Shown: in pieces, positions 16,965 through 26,100 of the stretch
How positions within the stretch are numbered: position 1 is the stretch's first letter
How the letters are laid out: every line of letters begins with the position of its first letter
Assembly: GCF_039545135.1 (NCBI RefSeq)
Contig: NZ_BAABRU010000020.1
Span: 33,174 to 97,173, forward strand
From: Herpetosiphon gulosus
GTDB lineage: Bacteria; Chloroflexota; Chloroflexia; Chloroflexales; Herpetosiphonaceae
Direction: 5' to 3'
DNA length: 64,000 nt
The notes under the pieces: generated by a model
Database searches by the model: none
The model's input: the letters and a program-made list of their open reading frames with translations, nothing else
What the model was told of the DNA's origin: nothing
Translations under genes and position numbers: made by a program

Positions 16965-18089
16965 TTATTGAATACCGGCATCAGTACAGGCCTTGGCAAA
17001 ATCGCCAGCACAGATCTGATCAACTTTGTGGAATTGGTCTTTGATGATCGTGTCTTTGACGTTTTCTTTGGTCACAGCAATCGGGGTCAGCAAGATTGAA
17101 GGAACATCAATTTTGCCGTTGTTGACTTTGCTGGTGGCTTTGTCGGTGGTTTTGCCTTCGAGCAAGGCAAAGGCCAATTCAGCAGCGGCTTCGGCTTCAG
17201 GCTTGATGGCTTTGTACACAGTCATGTATTGGTCACCAGCCAAAATCCGTTGCACTGCCGCCAATTCAGCATCTTGGCCAGTGACTGGGGGCAATGGTGA
17301 GAGACCGCCAGCCTTCATGGCGGCAATCGCACCGCCACCCGTGCCGTCGTTAGCAGCATATACGCCATCAACTTTGTTGCCCATGCTGGTCAACGCTTGT
17401 TGCATTTGGTCTTGGGCTTTGTCGGGGCTCCAGTCGGGGGTGTCGTATTCATTGGCGATGGTCAATTTGCCAGCGCTAACCAATGGATCAAACACGCTGT
17501 GAGCGCCAGCTTTGAACAATTTAGCGTTGTTGTCGGTTGGTGAGCCGTTGATCATGACGATCGTTGGGTTAGCGATGCCTTGTTTGTCTAATTGCGCGAC
17601 CAAGCTTTCAGCTTGCAACTTGCCAACTGATTCGTTGTCGAACGAAATGTAGTAGCTCACGCCATCTGAGTTGAGGATCAAACGGTCGTAGGCGATGACT
17701 GGTACATTTTGGGCTTTGGCTTTGTCGGCAATCGAAGCAGCAGCGGCTGAATCAACTGGGTCAAGCACCAGCACTTTTGCGCCGTTGGTCAAGGCTGCTT
17801 CTGCTTGTTGCAATTGCAAGCTTGCATCTTGATTGGCGTTGTTGTAAATCACCTGACAATCTGGGCAAAGCTCTTTCATTTTGGCTTCGAAGTAGGGGCG
17901 GTCAGCTGTTTCATAGCGGGCAGTTTTGGCATCGGGCAAGAACAAAGCAACGACTTTGCCGCCACTGCTGGTTGTGCCACCAGTCCCAGTGGTTGGAGCA
18001 GTTGTGGCGCTCTCGCTGCCACAGGCTGCGATCACACCAGAGATGAGGATTAACAAGAGGGAAGTGAATGCGCTACGCCGCACGTTCAT
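16965..18089 (-). CDS. Sugar-binding lipoprotein of ABC importer (XylF-like)
   Basis: 374 residues. A lipoprotein signal (hydrophobic core 10-20, lipobox VIAAC with C23) and a Ser/Thr/Gly-rich linker precede a type-I periplasmic binding fold (Peripla_BP_4) with VVALFLPDAKTARYE, LVLDPVDSAAAASIADKAK, VPVIAYDRLI and DGVYAANDGTGGGAIAAMK. These match D-xylose-binding proteins best by memory. It captures the sugar outside the membrane and delivers it to the permease. The ATG follows AAGGAG. It is the first gene of a three-gene minus-strand operon, and binding protein first fits the higher expression it usually needs. Confidence 0.88.
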   Translation of the reverse strand: MNVRRSAFTSLLLILISGVIAACGSESATTAPTTGTGGTTSSGGKVVALFLPDAKTARYETADRPYFEAKMKELCPDCQVIYNNANQDASLQLQQAEAALTNGAKVLVLDPVDSAAAASIADKAKAQNVPVIAYDRLILNSDGVSYYISFDNESVGKLQAESLVAQLDKQGIANPTIVMINGSPTDNNAKLFKAGAHSVFDPLVSAGKLTIANEYDTPDWSPDKAQDQMQQALTSMGNKVDGVYAANDGTGGGAIAAMKAGGLSPLPPVTGQDAELAAVQRILAGDQYMTVYKAIKPEAEAAAELAFALLEGKTTDKATSKVNNGKIDVPSILLTPIAVTKENVKDTIIKDQFHKVDQICAGDFAKACTDAGIQ

Positions 18090-18460
18090 AGAGTGGACTC
18101 CTTCGTCTGTTAAGACCTACAATCGTCATTGATACCGAATTGTGCGAACAAAAAGCCAACCAAATCGAACGAACCTGCTCCTTGTGAGAAGCGCACCAAT
18201 GCCCTAGACCATCATCAAAGCTACGCTGAGCGAACCATTGCTTTTTTCTGTAGGTGTAGATTTGCCATGATGGGTAGTTGGTTGGTGGTGGGTTGCCTAA
18301 GTTGCGTAAATTCGCCGCTTATGGCACGATAGTATGTGCTGACTGATGTAACGCTAGTGTACGCCAAAGCTGTTGGTCAACAAAACCCCCAATCCCCCAA
18401 TCTTCCTAGGGTCTTTCCCCTAGTTGAATGGGGGGATTTCCCCCTAAAGCGAGGATTTGC
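18090..18460. other. Divergent regulatory gap between sugar importer and regulator
   Basis: No gene is visible in these 371 bases. The right part is unusually rich in C and G runs (CCCCCAATCCCCCAATC about 18387-18404, GGGGGGATTTCCCCCT about 18430-18446), giving several short inverted repeats just before the ribosome site of the regulator gene. I cannot assign promoters with confidence. Confidence 0.4.
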
Positions 18461-19492
18461 ATGCAACTCAATGGCGAGCGTCAGATTCGAATTGTGGTAG
18501 CCGATGATCATGCGGTCGTGCGAGCTGGCATTTCAACCGCGCTAAGCGATTTGCCCAATGTTGCAATTGTGGCCGAGGTTGGCGATGGGCCTGGCGTTTT
18601 GGCCGCGCTCGATCTGCAACCAGATGCTTTGGTGATCGATGTCAGCATGCCCCAATTCGAGCCGTTGCAAACAATTCGCCAAATTCGCATGCATTATCCC
18701 CAACTCAAAATTCTGGTGGTCAGCGCCTACGATGATGATGTCTATGTGCAAGGGCTGTTGCAAGCAGGAGTCGATGGCTACCAACTCAAAGATCAACCGT
18801 TGGCTGATATTCGTTTGGCCTTGCAACGGGTGTTGGCTGGTGAACGTTGGGTTTGTACACCCTTGCTTTCTAAATTGATGCGCGGCGTGCCTGTAGTTGA
18901 AACTGGCATGACTCCGCGCCAACGTGAATTGCTGTGGTGTTTGCAGCAGGGCGATGATAACCATGCAATTGCCCGGCGGATTGGCCTAAGCGTCAAAACC
19001 GTTGAAAATCATCTTACGCGGCTGTATCGTCAAATTGCGGTACAAAGTCGGCTTGAAGCGGTGCATTATGCTGCTCAACACCCGCAATTGCCGATGATGC
19101 CAACCAGCAGCCAAACGATCGCCCCCAGCCAAGCCCTCAGTGTGTTGATTGTTGATGATAATTTGCGCTATCGCCAACACGTTAGCCGCATGATTAGCAA
19201 AATGCAGCCCAATTGTGCTGTGGTTGAGGCCGCCCATCAAACTGAGGCTATGGCGGCAATTAGCCAACGCTTGCCAGATTTGGCCTTGGTTGATGTGGTC
19301 TTGGGCGATGAAGATGGGATTAGTTGCGCCGCTCAAATTAAGCAACAATCGCCCAATACCCGTGTGCTACTGGTCAGCGCCTACCCCGACCGCGAGTTTC
19401 ATCGACGCGGCTTGGCAGTCGGGGCAGTCGCCTTGCTCGATAAAAAAGACCTCGATGCGGCAGCTCTGCGCTTGTTGTTGGAAGATGTGTAA
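18461..19492 (+). CDS. Orphan response regulator with REC-HTH(LuxR)-REC architecture
   Basis: 343 residues from the ATG at 18461 (GAGG site upstream; the frame is open back to 18428). REC1 spans about 9-125 with acidic D15/D16, phospho-acceptor D60 (LVIDVSMP) and K110. A LuxR/NarL helix-turn-helix follows at about 148-205 (GMTPRQRELLWCLQQG, IGLSVKTVENHL). REC2 spans about 226-343 with VDDN, phospho-acceptor D278 (LALVDVVLGDEDG) and K328. A DNA-binding domain between two receivers is unusual, since NarL-type proteins end at the HTH. Two phosphorylation inputs onto one HTH are inferred. No histidine kinase is adjacent. It is divergent from the sugar-importer operon, which it may regulate, but no direct evidence exists. 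Confidence 0.85.
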   Translation: MQLNGERQIRIVVADDHAVVRAGISTALSDLPNVAIVAEVGDGPGVLAALDLQPDALVIDVSMPQFEPLQTIRQIRMHYPQLKILVVSAYDDDVYVQGLLQAGVDGYQLKDQPLADIRLALQRVLAGERWVCTPLLSKLMRGVPVVETGMTPRQRELLWCLQQGDDNHAIARRIGLSVKTVENHLTRLYRQIAVQSRLEAVHYAAQHPQLPMMPTSSQTIAPSQALSVLIVDDNLRYRQHVSRMISKMQPNCAVVEAAHQTEAMAAISQRLPDLALVDVVLGDEDGISCAAQIKQQSPNTRVLLVSAYPDREFHRRGLAVGAVALLDKKDLDAAALRLLLEDV

Positions 19493-19493
19493 G

Positions 19494-19622
19494 CGAGGGG
19501 TCAGTTGTCAGGGGTTAGGGGTCAGGATTGAGATCCACGAAGGACACAAAGGACGAGGAGTCAGTTGTCAGGGGCTAGGGGTCAGGTTTTCTCTGACCCC
19601 TAGCCCCAACCCCTGCCCCCTA
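19494..19622. repeat. Modular intergenic repeat block C forming a hairpin
   Basis: G-rich phrases are followed by their inverse. GGGGCTAGGGGTCAG (19571-19585) pairs perfectly over 15 bp with 19593-19607, with a 7-base loop. It lies between the convergent regulator and serS genes and may terminate or stabilise both transcripts, although no T-run follows. Confidence 0.7.
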
Positions 19623-19625
19623 ACT

Positions 19626-20894
19626 CTAGCCAATCCGTTCGATGTCACCCATATATGGCCGTAGCACTTCGGGGACGGTCACGCTGCCATCAGCATTTTG
19701 ATAGTTTTCCAGAATTGCGATAATCACCCGTGGCAAGGCCAAGCCCGAACCATTCAGGGTGTGCACAAACTCAGGTTTTGCCCCAGCTTCAGGGCGATAG
19801 CGAATATTGGCGCGGCGTGCTTGATAATCGCCAAATAAACCACACGACGAAACTTCCAGCCATTCGTTCATGCCAGGTGCCCACATTTCCAAATCGTACT
19901 TGACCGTGGCAATGCCCAAATCGGCGGTACACAATTGCAGCAAGCGATAGGGAATCTTCAAGCCTTTGCAGACATCTTCGGCATTGCTAATCAGCGAGAA
20001 TAATTCGTCGTAGCTGGTAGCTGGCTCAACCATTTTGACCATCTCGACTTTATCGAATTGATACAGCCGTTTGATGCCACGGACATCGCGGCCAGCGCTC
20101 ATTTGCTCGTTACGGAAACATGGTGTATGCGCCACATAGCGTAAGGGCAACTGGGCTTTATCCAAAATTTCTTCGCGATGCAAGTTGGTTACTGGCACTT
20201 CAGCGGTCGGAATCAACCACAAATCGGTATCTTCGATATGAAAAATCGTGTCGGCAAATTTGGGCAAGTTGCCAGTCCCAACCATGGCATCGGCCTTGAC
20301 CAAGTAGGGCACGGCCAATTCGGTGTAGCCATGTTGATCAACGTGCATATCGATCATCCAGCTAATGAGTGCCCGTTGCAAACGCACGCCCAAGCCCTTC
20401 ATTACAAAAAAGCGCGTACCGCTCATGCGCACACCACGCTCGAAATCGAGAATCCCGAGGGCTTCGCCTAGCTCCCAGTGTGGCTTAACTTCAAAATTGG
20501 TTTCTTTGATTGTACCTTCAACTCGCACCACAACATTATCGTGTTCGTCTTTGCCAACTGGCACTTCGGGCAACGGCAAGTTGGGCAAATCGAGCAGAAG
20601 ATTGTGCAATTCCAAATCGATTGCATTCGCTTGAGCATCGAGTTCAGTAATTTGATCGCCAACCAGTTTCATAGCGGCAATTTTCGCGTCGCGTTCAGCT
20701 TTATCTTTGGTGCGGGCAACATCTTTCGAGCCAGCATTGCGCTCGGCCTTGAGTCGCTCAACTTCGGTAATCGCCTCGCGCCGTTTAAGATCCAAGCCAA
20801 TCACTTGATCAACTAAGCCTGGATCACGGCCAACTTTGGCAAAGCCTTCGCGTACCAGCTCGGGTTGTTCACGAAATAAACGAATATCAAGCAT
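19626..20894 (-). CDS. serS: Seryl-tRNA synthetase
   Basis: 422 residues from MLDIRLFREQPE at 20894; an upstream in-frame start at 20933 lacks the family N-terminus. The N-terminal coiled-coil arm (about 30-105) binds the long variable arm of tRNA-Ser. The class II catalytic core shows HTPCFRNEQMSAGRD (motif 2), the PTAEVPVTNLH segment and motif 3 GSGLALPRVIIAILENYQ. It charges tRNA-Ser in the cytoplasm. It is the last of four minus-strand genes downstream of a T-box leader whose specifier reads UCC (Ser), so its expression probably responds to uncharged tRNA-Ser. GGAGTG lies before the start. Confidence 0.96.
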   Translation of the reverse strand: MLDIRLFREQPELVREGFAKVGRDPGLVDQVIGLDLKRREAITEVERLKAERNAGSKDVARTKDKAERDAKIAAMKLVGDQITELDAQANAIDLELHNLLLDLPNLPLPEVPVGKDEHDNVVVRVEGTIKETNFEVKPHWELGEALGILDFERGVRMSGTRFFVMKGLGVRLQRALISWMIDMHVDQHGYTELAVPYLVKADAMVGTGNLPKFADTIFHIEDTDLWLIPTAEVPVTNLHREEILDKAQLPLRYVAHTPCFRNEQMSAGRDVRGIKRLYQFDKVEMVKMVEPATSYDELFSLISNAEDVCKGLKIPYRLLQLCTADLGIATVKYDLEMWAPGMNEWLEVSSCGLFGDYQARRANIRYRPEAGAKPEFVHTLNGSGLALPRVIIAILENYQNADGSVTVPEVLRPYMGDIERIG

Positions 20895-20910
20895 TGAAAC
20901 ACTCCTTAAA

Positions 20911-21492
20911 CTATGCGTCGGCTGACGCAGCAATATGATCTAATTCCTCGATTGCGACGACAATTCCTGGCCGAATCACCCCAAATGCCACATGAAAACG
21001 GTAGGTTTGGTTAGGCTTGGGCAGGGTTTTGCTGTGTTGGTCGTTCAGCAAAAACATATATAAGCTATCGCGGTGCAAGGTAGCCGAAACTGCCTCGGAA
21101 CGATGCACTTTGACCTCATTGACACTGCCTTCGAGTGTTTCGACCTTGGCTTTATTGAGCCGCTGACGAGCAAGCGCTCCGTTGATCGCGCTAACCAAGG
21201 GAAACAAGGCAATTGCCAAGGGAACCCAAAATTGCCATGAATCAGTGCGTTGGGTCAGGGCAAACACCAAAAAGAATCCCCCAAAGGCTAGGCGAATCCA
21301 AATATCAAAAATCGAAATTTTCAAAATGCGTTTAATTTGATCAGGGTGCAACTCGCCGCGCTGATTGCTTGGCAACTCGGCTTTAATGCCCCAAACCAGA
21401 TTAACCGCTTGGGTTTGCGCTACTTGAGCATTATGTTCACGAATTTTGGCTAATTCCTCGCCAGTTGGGCGTTTGGATTGACGCTTGCTCAT
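20911..21492 (-). CDS. Membrane protein of unknown function in serS operon
   Basis: 193 residues. A cytoplasmic N-terminus is followed by two hydrophobic segments (about 65-82 and 88-104) and a soluble C-terminal beta-rich region ending VAFGVIRPGIVVAIEELD. It is related to the next upstream gene: both share an N-x-x-G-x-L-x-P-x-Q pattern (NQRGELHPDQ here) before the membrane segments and a YxxxVAxGVxRxGIxVAxE end. The ATG overlaps the upstream stop by four bases, and serS starts 17 bp after its stop. I do not recognise a family. Confidence 0.72.
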   Translation of the reverse strand: MSKRQSKRPTGEELAKIREHNAQVAQTQAVNLVWGIKAELPSNQRGELHPDQIKRILKISIFDIWIRLAFGGFFLVFALTQRTDSWQFWVPLAIALFPLVSAINGALARQRLNKAKVETLEGSVNEVKVHRSEAVSATLHRDSLYMFLLNDQHSKTLPKPNQTYRFHVAFGVIRPGIVVAIEELDHIAASADA

Positions 21493-21950
21493 GCTGTTTC
21501 AACCGCCACGATAATGCCCATGCGTGAAACACCTTTGGCCACATAAATTGTGTACGTTTGGCCAACGTGCAGCGGTTGGTGGCCCAATTTGGCCAAGAGT
21601 GCATACGAACGCTTATTAATCACCAGCTCTGATTCAAACATGGCAAATGGCACTGGCCGAATTTTTTCGAGTTCGCCGGTAATCGCTTGCACCACGCCAG
21701 CCTTGAGCGCAGCTTGGCTTTGGCGACGAACCCAAGCATTGATAATTAACACACCGCCCAAGCCTGCAACAACCCAGCCCAAGGTATCGAAACGCAATGT
21801 GCCATAACTAATCAGCGCCAAGCCAATGAGTAGCATCGGCAAAAATGGCACGCGAAAAGCCCGCATCGCTTGGAGTTGACGTTGTTGGTTGGGCGCTAAA
21901 CGCCCCTCGTGATTATGGATTAGGTCGGCTTGATCGCCTCGAATAATCAT
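21489..21950 (-). CDS. Small membrane protein of unknown function, paralog of its neighbour
   Basis: 153 residues with two hydrophobic segments (about 34-50 and 57-71) and a C-terminal soluble part ending VAKGVSRMGIIVAVETA. NHEGRLAPNQQRQ before the first segment matches the sister gene's NQRGELHPDQIKR, so the two are tandem paralogs. It overlaps both neighbours by four bases, a tightly coupled operon. The function is unknown. Confidence 0.72.
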   Translation of the reverse strand: MIIRGDQADLIHNHEGRLAPNQQRQLQAMRAFRVPFLPMLLIGLALISYGTLRFDTLGWVVAGLGGVLIINAWVRRQSQAALKAGVVQAITGELEKIRPVPFAMFESELVINKRSYALLAKLGHQPLHVGQTYTIYVAKGVSRMGIIVAVETA

Positions 21951-22462
21951 GCAGTTTCCTCTGGTTCTGGCTCATTCAGCGCTTCGGCCACCAAACTGCG
22001 GTATGGTTGGGGAAGCTCGCTCAATGACTCATAGATGACTGTTTCAACTTCGTACAAGCGGCGTTGACCACGCCGTAATACTGCAAAATCAATGGTTTGT
22101 TGGCTACCATGATGCTGAATTGCTTGACGAATCCAGCTTTGGAGCACGCCCTCACAATGGGGACAAATTGATTTAAGCTCGCCACTATCGCTACTAGCTT
22201 GAGCTACCGATGCTAAAAACGCTGGCATTTTACTAATATCTGGCAGTGCATGACTAAAATGACATTGTTTACAGCGAACCACAATCGATTCTTGGTCGGG
22301 TTGGGCAAAATGGGTGGACACTGGGCGTTCCTTGGCTGGGTTCAACAATTGGTACGATGGCTGTTGCATGCCACCGCCCCAAGCCAAGCGACTAAAAATC
22401 CACAGAATAACCACCAAACCAACAATACTGCCGAACGTTACTAAGCCGATTTCCCATGACAT
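21947..22462 (-). CDS. Membrane-anchored zinc-ribbon-like protein of unknown function
   Basis: 171 residues from the ATG at 22462, which has GAGG six bases upstream; a TTG at 22474 is an unlikely start. One N-terminal transmembrane helix (about 6-24) is followed by a soluble domain with C64-x-x-C67 and C100-x-x-C103, a probable zinc ribbon. It is the first gene after the T-box leader and overlaps the following gene by four bases. No family was recognised. Confidence 0.75.
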   Translation of the reverse strand: MSWEIGLVTFGSIVGLVVILWIFSRLAWGGGMQQPSYQLLNPAKERPVSTHFAQPDQESIVVRCKQCHFSHALPDISKMPAFLASVAQASSDSGELKSICPHCEGVLQSWIRQAIQHHGSQQTIDFAVLRRGQRRLYEVETVIYESLSELPQPYRSLVAEALNEPEPEETA

Positions 22463-22503
22463 AACAAACCTCAACGCTTGGGTTGGGCGAAAATTTCGAC
22501 ATT

Positions 22504-22735
22504 AAAAACGCCCCTCGTCCCTAGAGAAGGACGAAGAGCGCAAAAGCTCTCGTGGTGCCACCTTCGTTCGTCGTTGCATGCAACAACCTCGAAAAGCTTG
22601 CTAACGGAAGCAACCCGAACGCGGGGCGTTACGACTCAGAAATTGGATAGATTGGCAGTGTTCACCGCAATCCCAGCAGCTGCGGCTCTCTGAAGAACAA
22701 ATGAGGCTCAATCCACGGATTTCGTCAACATCAGT
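22504..22735 (-). promoter_or_regulatory. T-box riboswitch, serine specifier
   Basis: Read on the minus strand. The T-box sequence AAGGTGGCACCACG is at 22564-22551. Its UGGC (22560-22557) pairs with an NCCA end whose discriminator is G, as in tRNA-Ser. A terminator follows: an 11-bp G-U-tolerant stem (22539-22529 with 22520-22510) and a GTTTTT run (22510-22504). In stem I, GATTG/CAATC and AAAT/ATTT flank an internal loop that carries TCC at 22647-22645 followed by A, a serine codon in the expected specifier position. An AGAGAG motif is present upstream. The element should read uncharged tRNA-Ser and permit transcription into the three unknown genes and serS. The exact stem I folding is my manual reading. 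Confidence 0.9.
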
Positions 22736-22741
22736 GGCGTT

Positions 22742-22747
22742 ATTATA
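22742..22747 (-). promoter_or_regulatory. -10 element of the T-box/serS operon
   Basis: TATAAT in the context TGGTATAATA, placed just upstream of the T-box leader. No convincing -35 is visible at the usual distance. Confidence 0.55.
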
Positions 22748-22908
22748 CCACGAAGGCTTGGTAGCCTGTGAGACCTCACGGCGATTGTCACCCAGCCCAA
22801 AGCCTGATTTCCGTGAATGAAATAACCAATCTTCGCTTGAATAGCTCTGCGATTGTCACGTATGATGCTTGTCAATCAAGCAGTGTATTGCAATCGAGGA
22901 GGCCTTGA

Positions 22909-23124
22909 ATGCAACGAACCCCAGTCTCGTCATCAAATCTTGCCTCAGTTGGCTATGACCGCACCAGCCAAACCTTGGAGATTGAATTTCAAAATCGCTC
23001 AATCTATCAGTACTTCAATGTACCCGAGGGTGTTTATAACGAGTTGATGCAGGCAGCTTCGCTCGGCAGTTATTTCAACGACTGTATCAGAGGTGCTTTT
23101 AGCTATCGTAAAGTTTCGCGCTAA
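22909..23124 (+). CDS. KTSC-domain small protein
   Basis: 71 residues, almost entirely one KTSC domain (SSNLASVGYDRTSQTLEIEFQNRS, with YQYFNVPEGVYNELMQAASLGSYFN and a C-terminal IRGAFSYRKV). KTSC stands for a conserved Lys-Thr-Ser-Cys-type motif in a domain linked to nucleic-acid metabolism, with unknown biochemical role. A strong GAGGAGG site precedes the ATG. The gene stands alone, divergent from the T-box operon and convergent with gyrB. Confidence 0.85.
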   Translation: MQRTPVSSSNLASVGYDRTSQTLEIEFQNRSIYQYFNVPEGVYNELMQAASLGSYFNDCIRGAFSYRKVSR

Positions 23125-23166
23125 AAATGTAGCAGGGCTAGCGATTACTAACCCTGCTACATTTTA
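23123..23166. terminator. Bidirectional terminator between KTSC gene and gyrB
   Basis: A 14-bp perfect stem (AAAATGTAGCAGGG at 23124-23137 with its complement 23152-23165) has T-rich flanks on both strands: ATTTTATACC on plus and TTTTTAGC on minus. It serves the two convergent genes. Confidence 0.85.
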
Positions 23167-23185
23167 TACCAATTGTTAGCTCTAC

Positions 23186-26100
23186 CTACACATCCAAATT
23201 CTTCACGTCGGCGGCGTGGGTTTGGATAAAACGCTTGCGGGGCAACACGATTTCACCCATCAACATCGAGAAGGTTTCATCGGCTTCCATCGCATCTTCA
23301 ACGGTCACTTGTAAAATCATGCGATTGCCCGGGTTGAGCGTGGTGTCCCACAGTTGGTCGGGATTCATTTCGCCTAGCCCTTTGAAGCGCTGAACGGTGA
23401 CTTTAGTGCCGGCTGGCAATGAGCGAATGTACTCATCGCGCGTAGCTTCATCGTAGACATATTTGTAGGCCTTGCCATGTTGTACGCGGAACAACGGCGG
23501 CTGGGCTACATACAAGTGCCCGTTGGTGATCAAATCGCGCATATGCCGGAAGAAGAAGGTTAGCAACAAGGTACGGATGTGGCTGCCGTCAACGTCTGCG
23601 TCGGTGTTGTGGGCATACAAACCACCAGTACCACACAGAAAGTTTTCATCTTCTTCGACTGAGAAGTCGTAAACGAACTCGCCAGTTGGAGCCAATTCTT
23701 CAACTGCCAAGACTTCTAAGCCAACCATATCGTCGCTCAATGGCGTGAAGGCTTGGGCTTTGGTCGTTGGTTTGGCCAAATGTGCTTCGACTTTAGCCGC
23801 CAAATGATGGCGCTGCCAAACGCCACGCAATTGCTCTAGCTGCTGCTTGCCACTAATTGCAATGTTGTAATAGTCGTGCACGGTTTGAATTGACGCATCG
23901 GCTGGTAAGTTGGGCTTGATATTGCTAACACCAGCGAAAACGCCAAGCTGGCCAAGCAAATAGAGCAAGCCATCTTTGAGTTCGGTTGAGTTGGTGGTCA
24001 TGCTGATTGTACTATCGCAGAGTGTGCCATCGCCAAGGAAATAGCCTTCGAGATAGCTGCGCTGCAAATCGTTGCTCAAGCTGAACAGCATATTTGGCAC
24101 TCGTTTTTGATGGGCAACCGCACCCAAGCCCAAGGCTCGAATCAGTCGCGCTGCCAAAACGCTATGGAAATAGCATTTGATCCCGCCATTATCGGGCGAT
24201 TGATAGAAGCGTGGGGTTTCACCAAAGAGTTGTTCAATCGTGGTTTTTAGCTCGTCGAAGAAGGCTGCATCTTTTTGGCCCAGCGACAAACTGACTTGAT
24301 GTTTGCTCAAGGAGCCTTCAGCGGTGAACCAGCCCAAGAACCACAGCAATTCTGGGGTGATGCTCAGCATGCGTGGGAAGGCCCGATCGTCGTGGGCTTG
24401 CGGTACAAGCTCAACTTCACGATCAAGCAAATCTAGCTCGTCGCTGCTGAAACTATCGAAGGCTTTGTAGTTGCTCACTTCACGCCAGCGGGCATTGTTG
24501 CTGCTATCATCTTGCAGCAATAAGCGCTCGATCTTCGATGGCACAAGCTCGTAGCTGATGGGTTCTTCCCAGCCAATCGTTGCCAAATATTCATCAAATT
24601 GCGATTGAATAGGCCGCAACATGCCACGTTCCCATTGGCTAATCGTAATCGCTTGCTTGACTCCCAGCCGTTGGGCAACCGCTTTTTGGCTGAGGCCATT
24701 AGCTTGGCGATATTCAACCAAACGTTCCCAAGCAGCAGTATGCAAACTGATCCGCGCTTCGTTCCATTGTTCTGGCTGCGAAACGTTGTTGAGCACCCGC
24801 TGGGCTGCGATTGTGCGCACGCTTTCGCCGCGCAAATACAGGTTATCAATCAAGCCTGCTTCAGCAAACAGCTTCACAAGGTCGATTTCGCGAGGTTGGC
24901 TGGCTGGCCGTGGAATCCGACGGCTAGCAACCAACTGATCGCCAAGTCGAATCTGGTCGCCTTTTTTCAACACAGGCTGGCCATTTTCGAGCACAAAAAC
25001 GCTATGCGAGGCCGTTACTTTGACTGAACGGCCATAGCGCGTGGTCAGTTTGTACATTGGCTCATGGTTGGCATGGCGCATCACGGCTTTGAGTGGGCGG
25101 AAGCGGGCCACATGACGCTTTTGATCAAAGCTGATCACTTCGTATTCGCTGGCGCTACGTTGACCTGCAATACATTGATCGATAAATTCGCCGATCCGTA
25201 CAAACTCGGTATGACCTTGTGCATTACGAATCAAGGTTGGCTCATCACCAGCCACGCTCATAATCAAAATGCGATGATAGCGCAAACGCGAAATATCAAA
25301 TGTTTCGCCAATACCTGTGCCAAGCGCGGTAATTAATGCTCGAACTTCATTATTCGCCAGCATTTTATCCAAACGCGATTTTTCCACGTTCAGAATTTTA
25401 CCGCGCAGCGGCAAAATCGCTTGGAAACGGCGATCACGGCCTTGTTTTGCACTTCCTCCGGCGCTGTCGCCTTCGACGATGAAGATTTCGCAGTGAGCTG
25501 GCTCTTTATCTGAGCAATCGGCCAGTTTGCCAGGCAACGCAAAGCCTTCGAGTGCGCCTTTGCGTTGCACCAAATCGCGGGCTTTACGAGCGGCATCGCG
25601 GGCGCGTGAGGCCAACAGCGATTTCTCGATAATCCGGCGGGCTTCGTTAGGATTTTCATCCAAGAAGGCCGATAATGCTTCGTTGAGCACGGTTTCGACG
25701 GCAGTTTTCGCTTCAGGCGTTGCCAGCTTCGATTTGGTTTGGCTTTCAAATTGTGGGCGAAACAGCTTGATGCTGATGATCGCGGTCAAGCCTTCGCGCA
25801 CATCTTCGCCTGAAAGTGCATCGCCTTCTTTGAGCAAGCCTTTGTTACGACCATAGGCATTGATCGTTCGGGTCAAGGCCGCTCGGAAGCCAGTTACGTG
25901 CGTGCCGCCATCGGGGTTGGCAATATTGTTGGTAAAGGCTAAAAGATTTTCGTTGAAATCGCCAGTATATTGCATTGCAATTTCAACATTGACGTTTTCA
26001 TAGGGCTTTTCGACGTAAAACGGCTGAGCCAGCACTGGGCCTTTTTCGCGCGTCAGATGGCGCACGAACGAGACAATCCCACCATCGAAATAATAAGTTA

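Noticed and set aside
21511..21520. GTGAAACACC as an additional parS
   Set aside because: Only one half of the palindrome is present; the other side does not match.
25390..25749. Minus-strand frame inside gyrB
   Set aside because: It overlaps intact GyrB coding sequence in another frame and has no recognisable domain.
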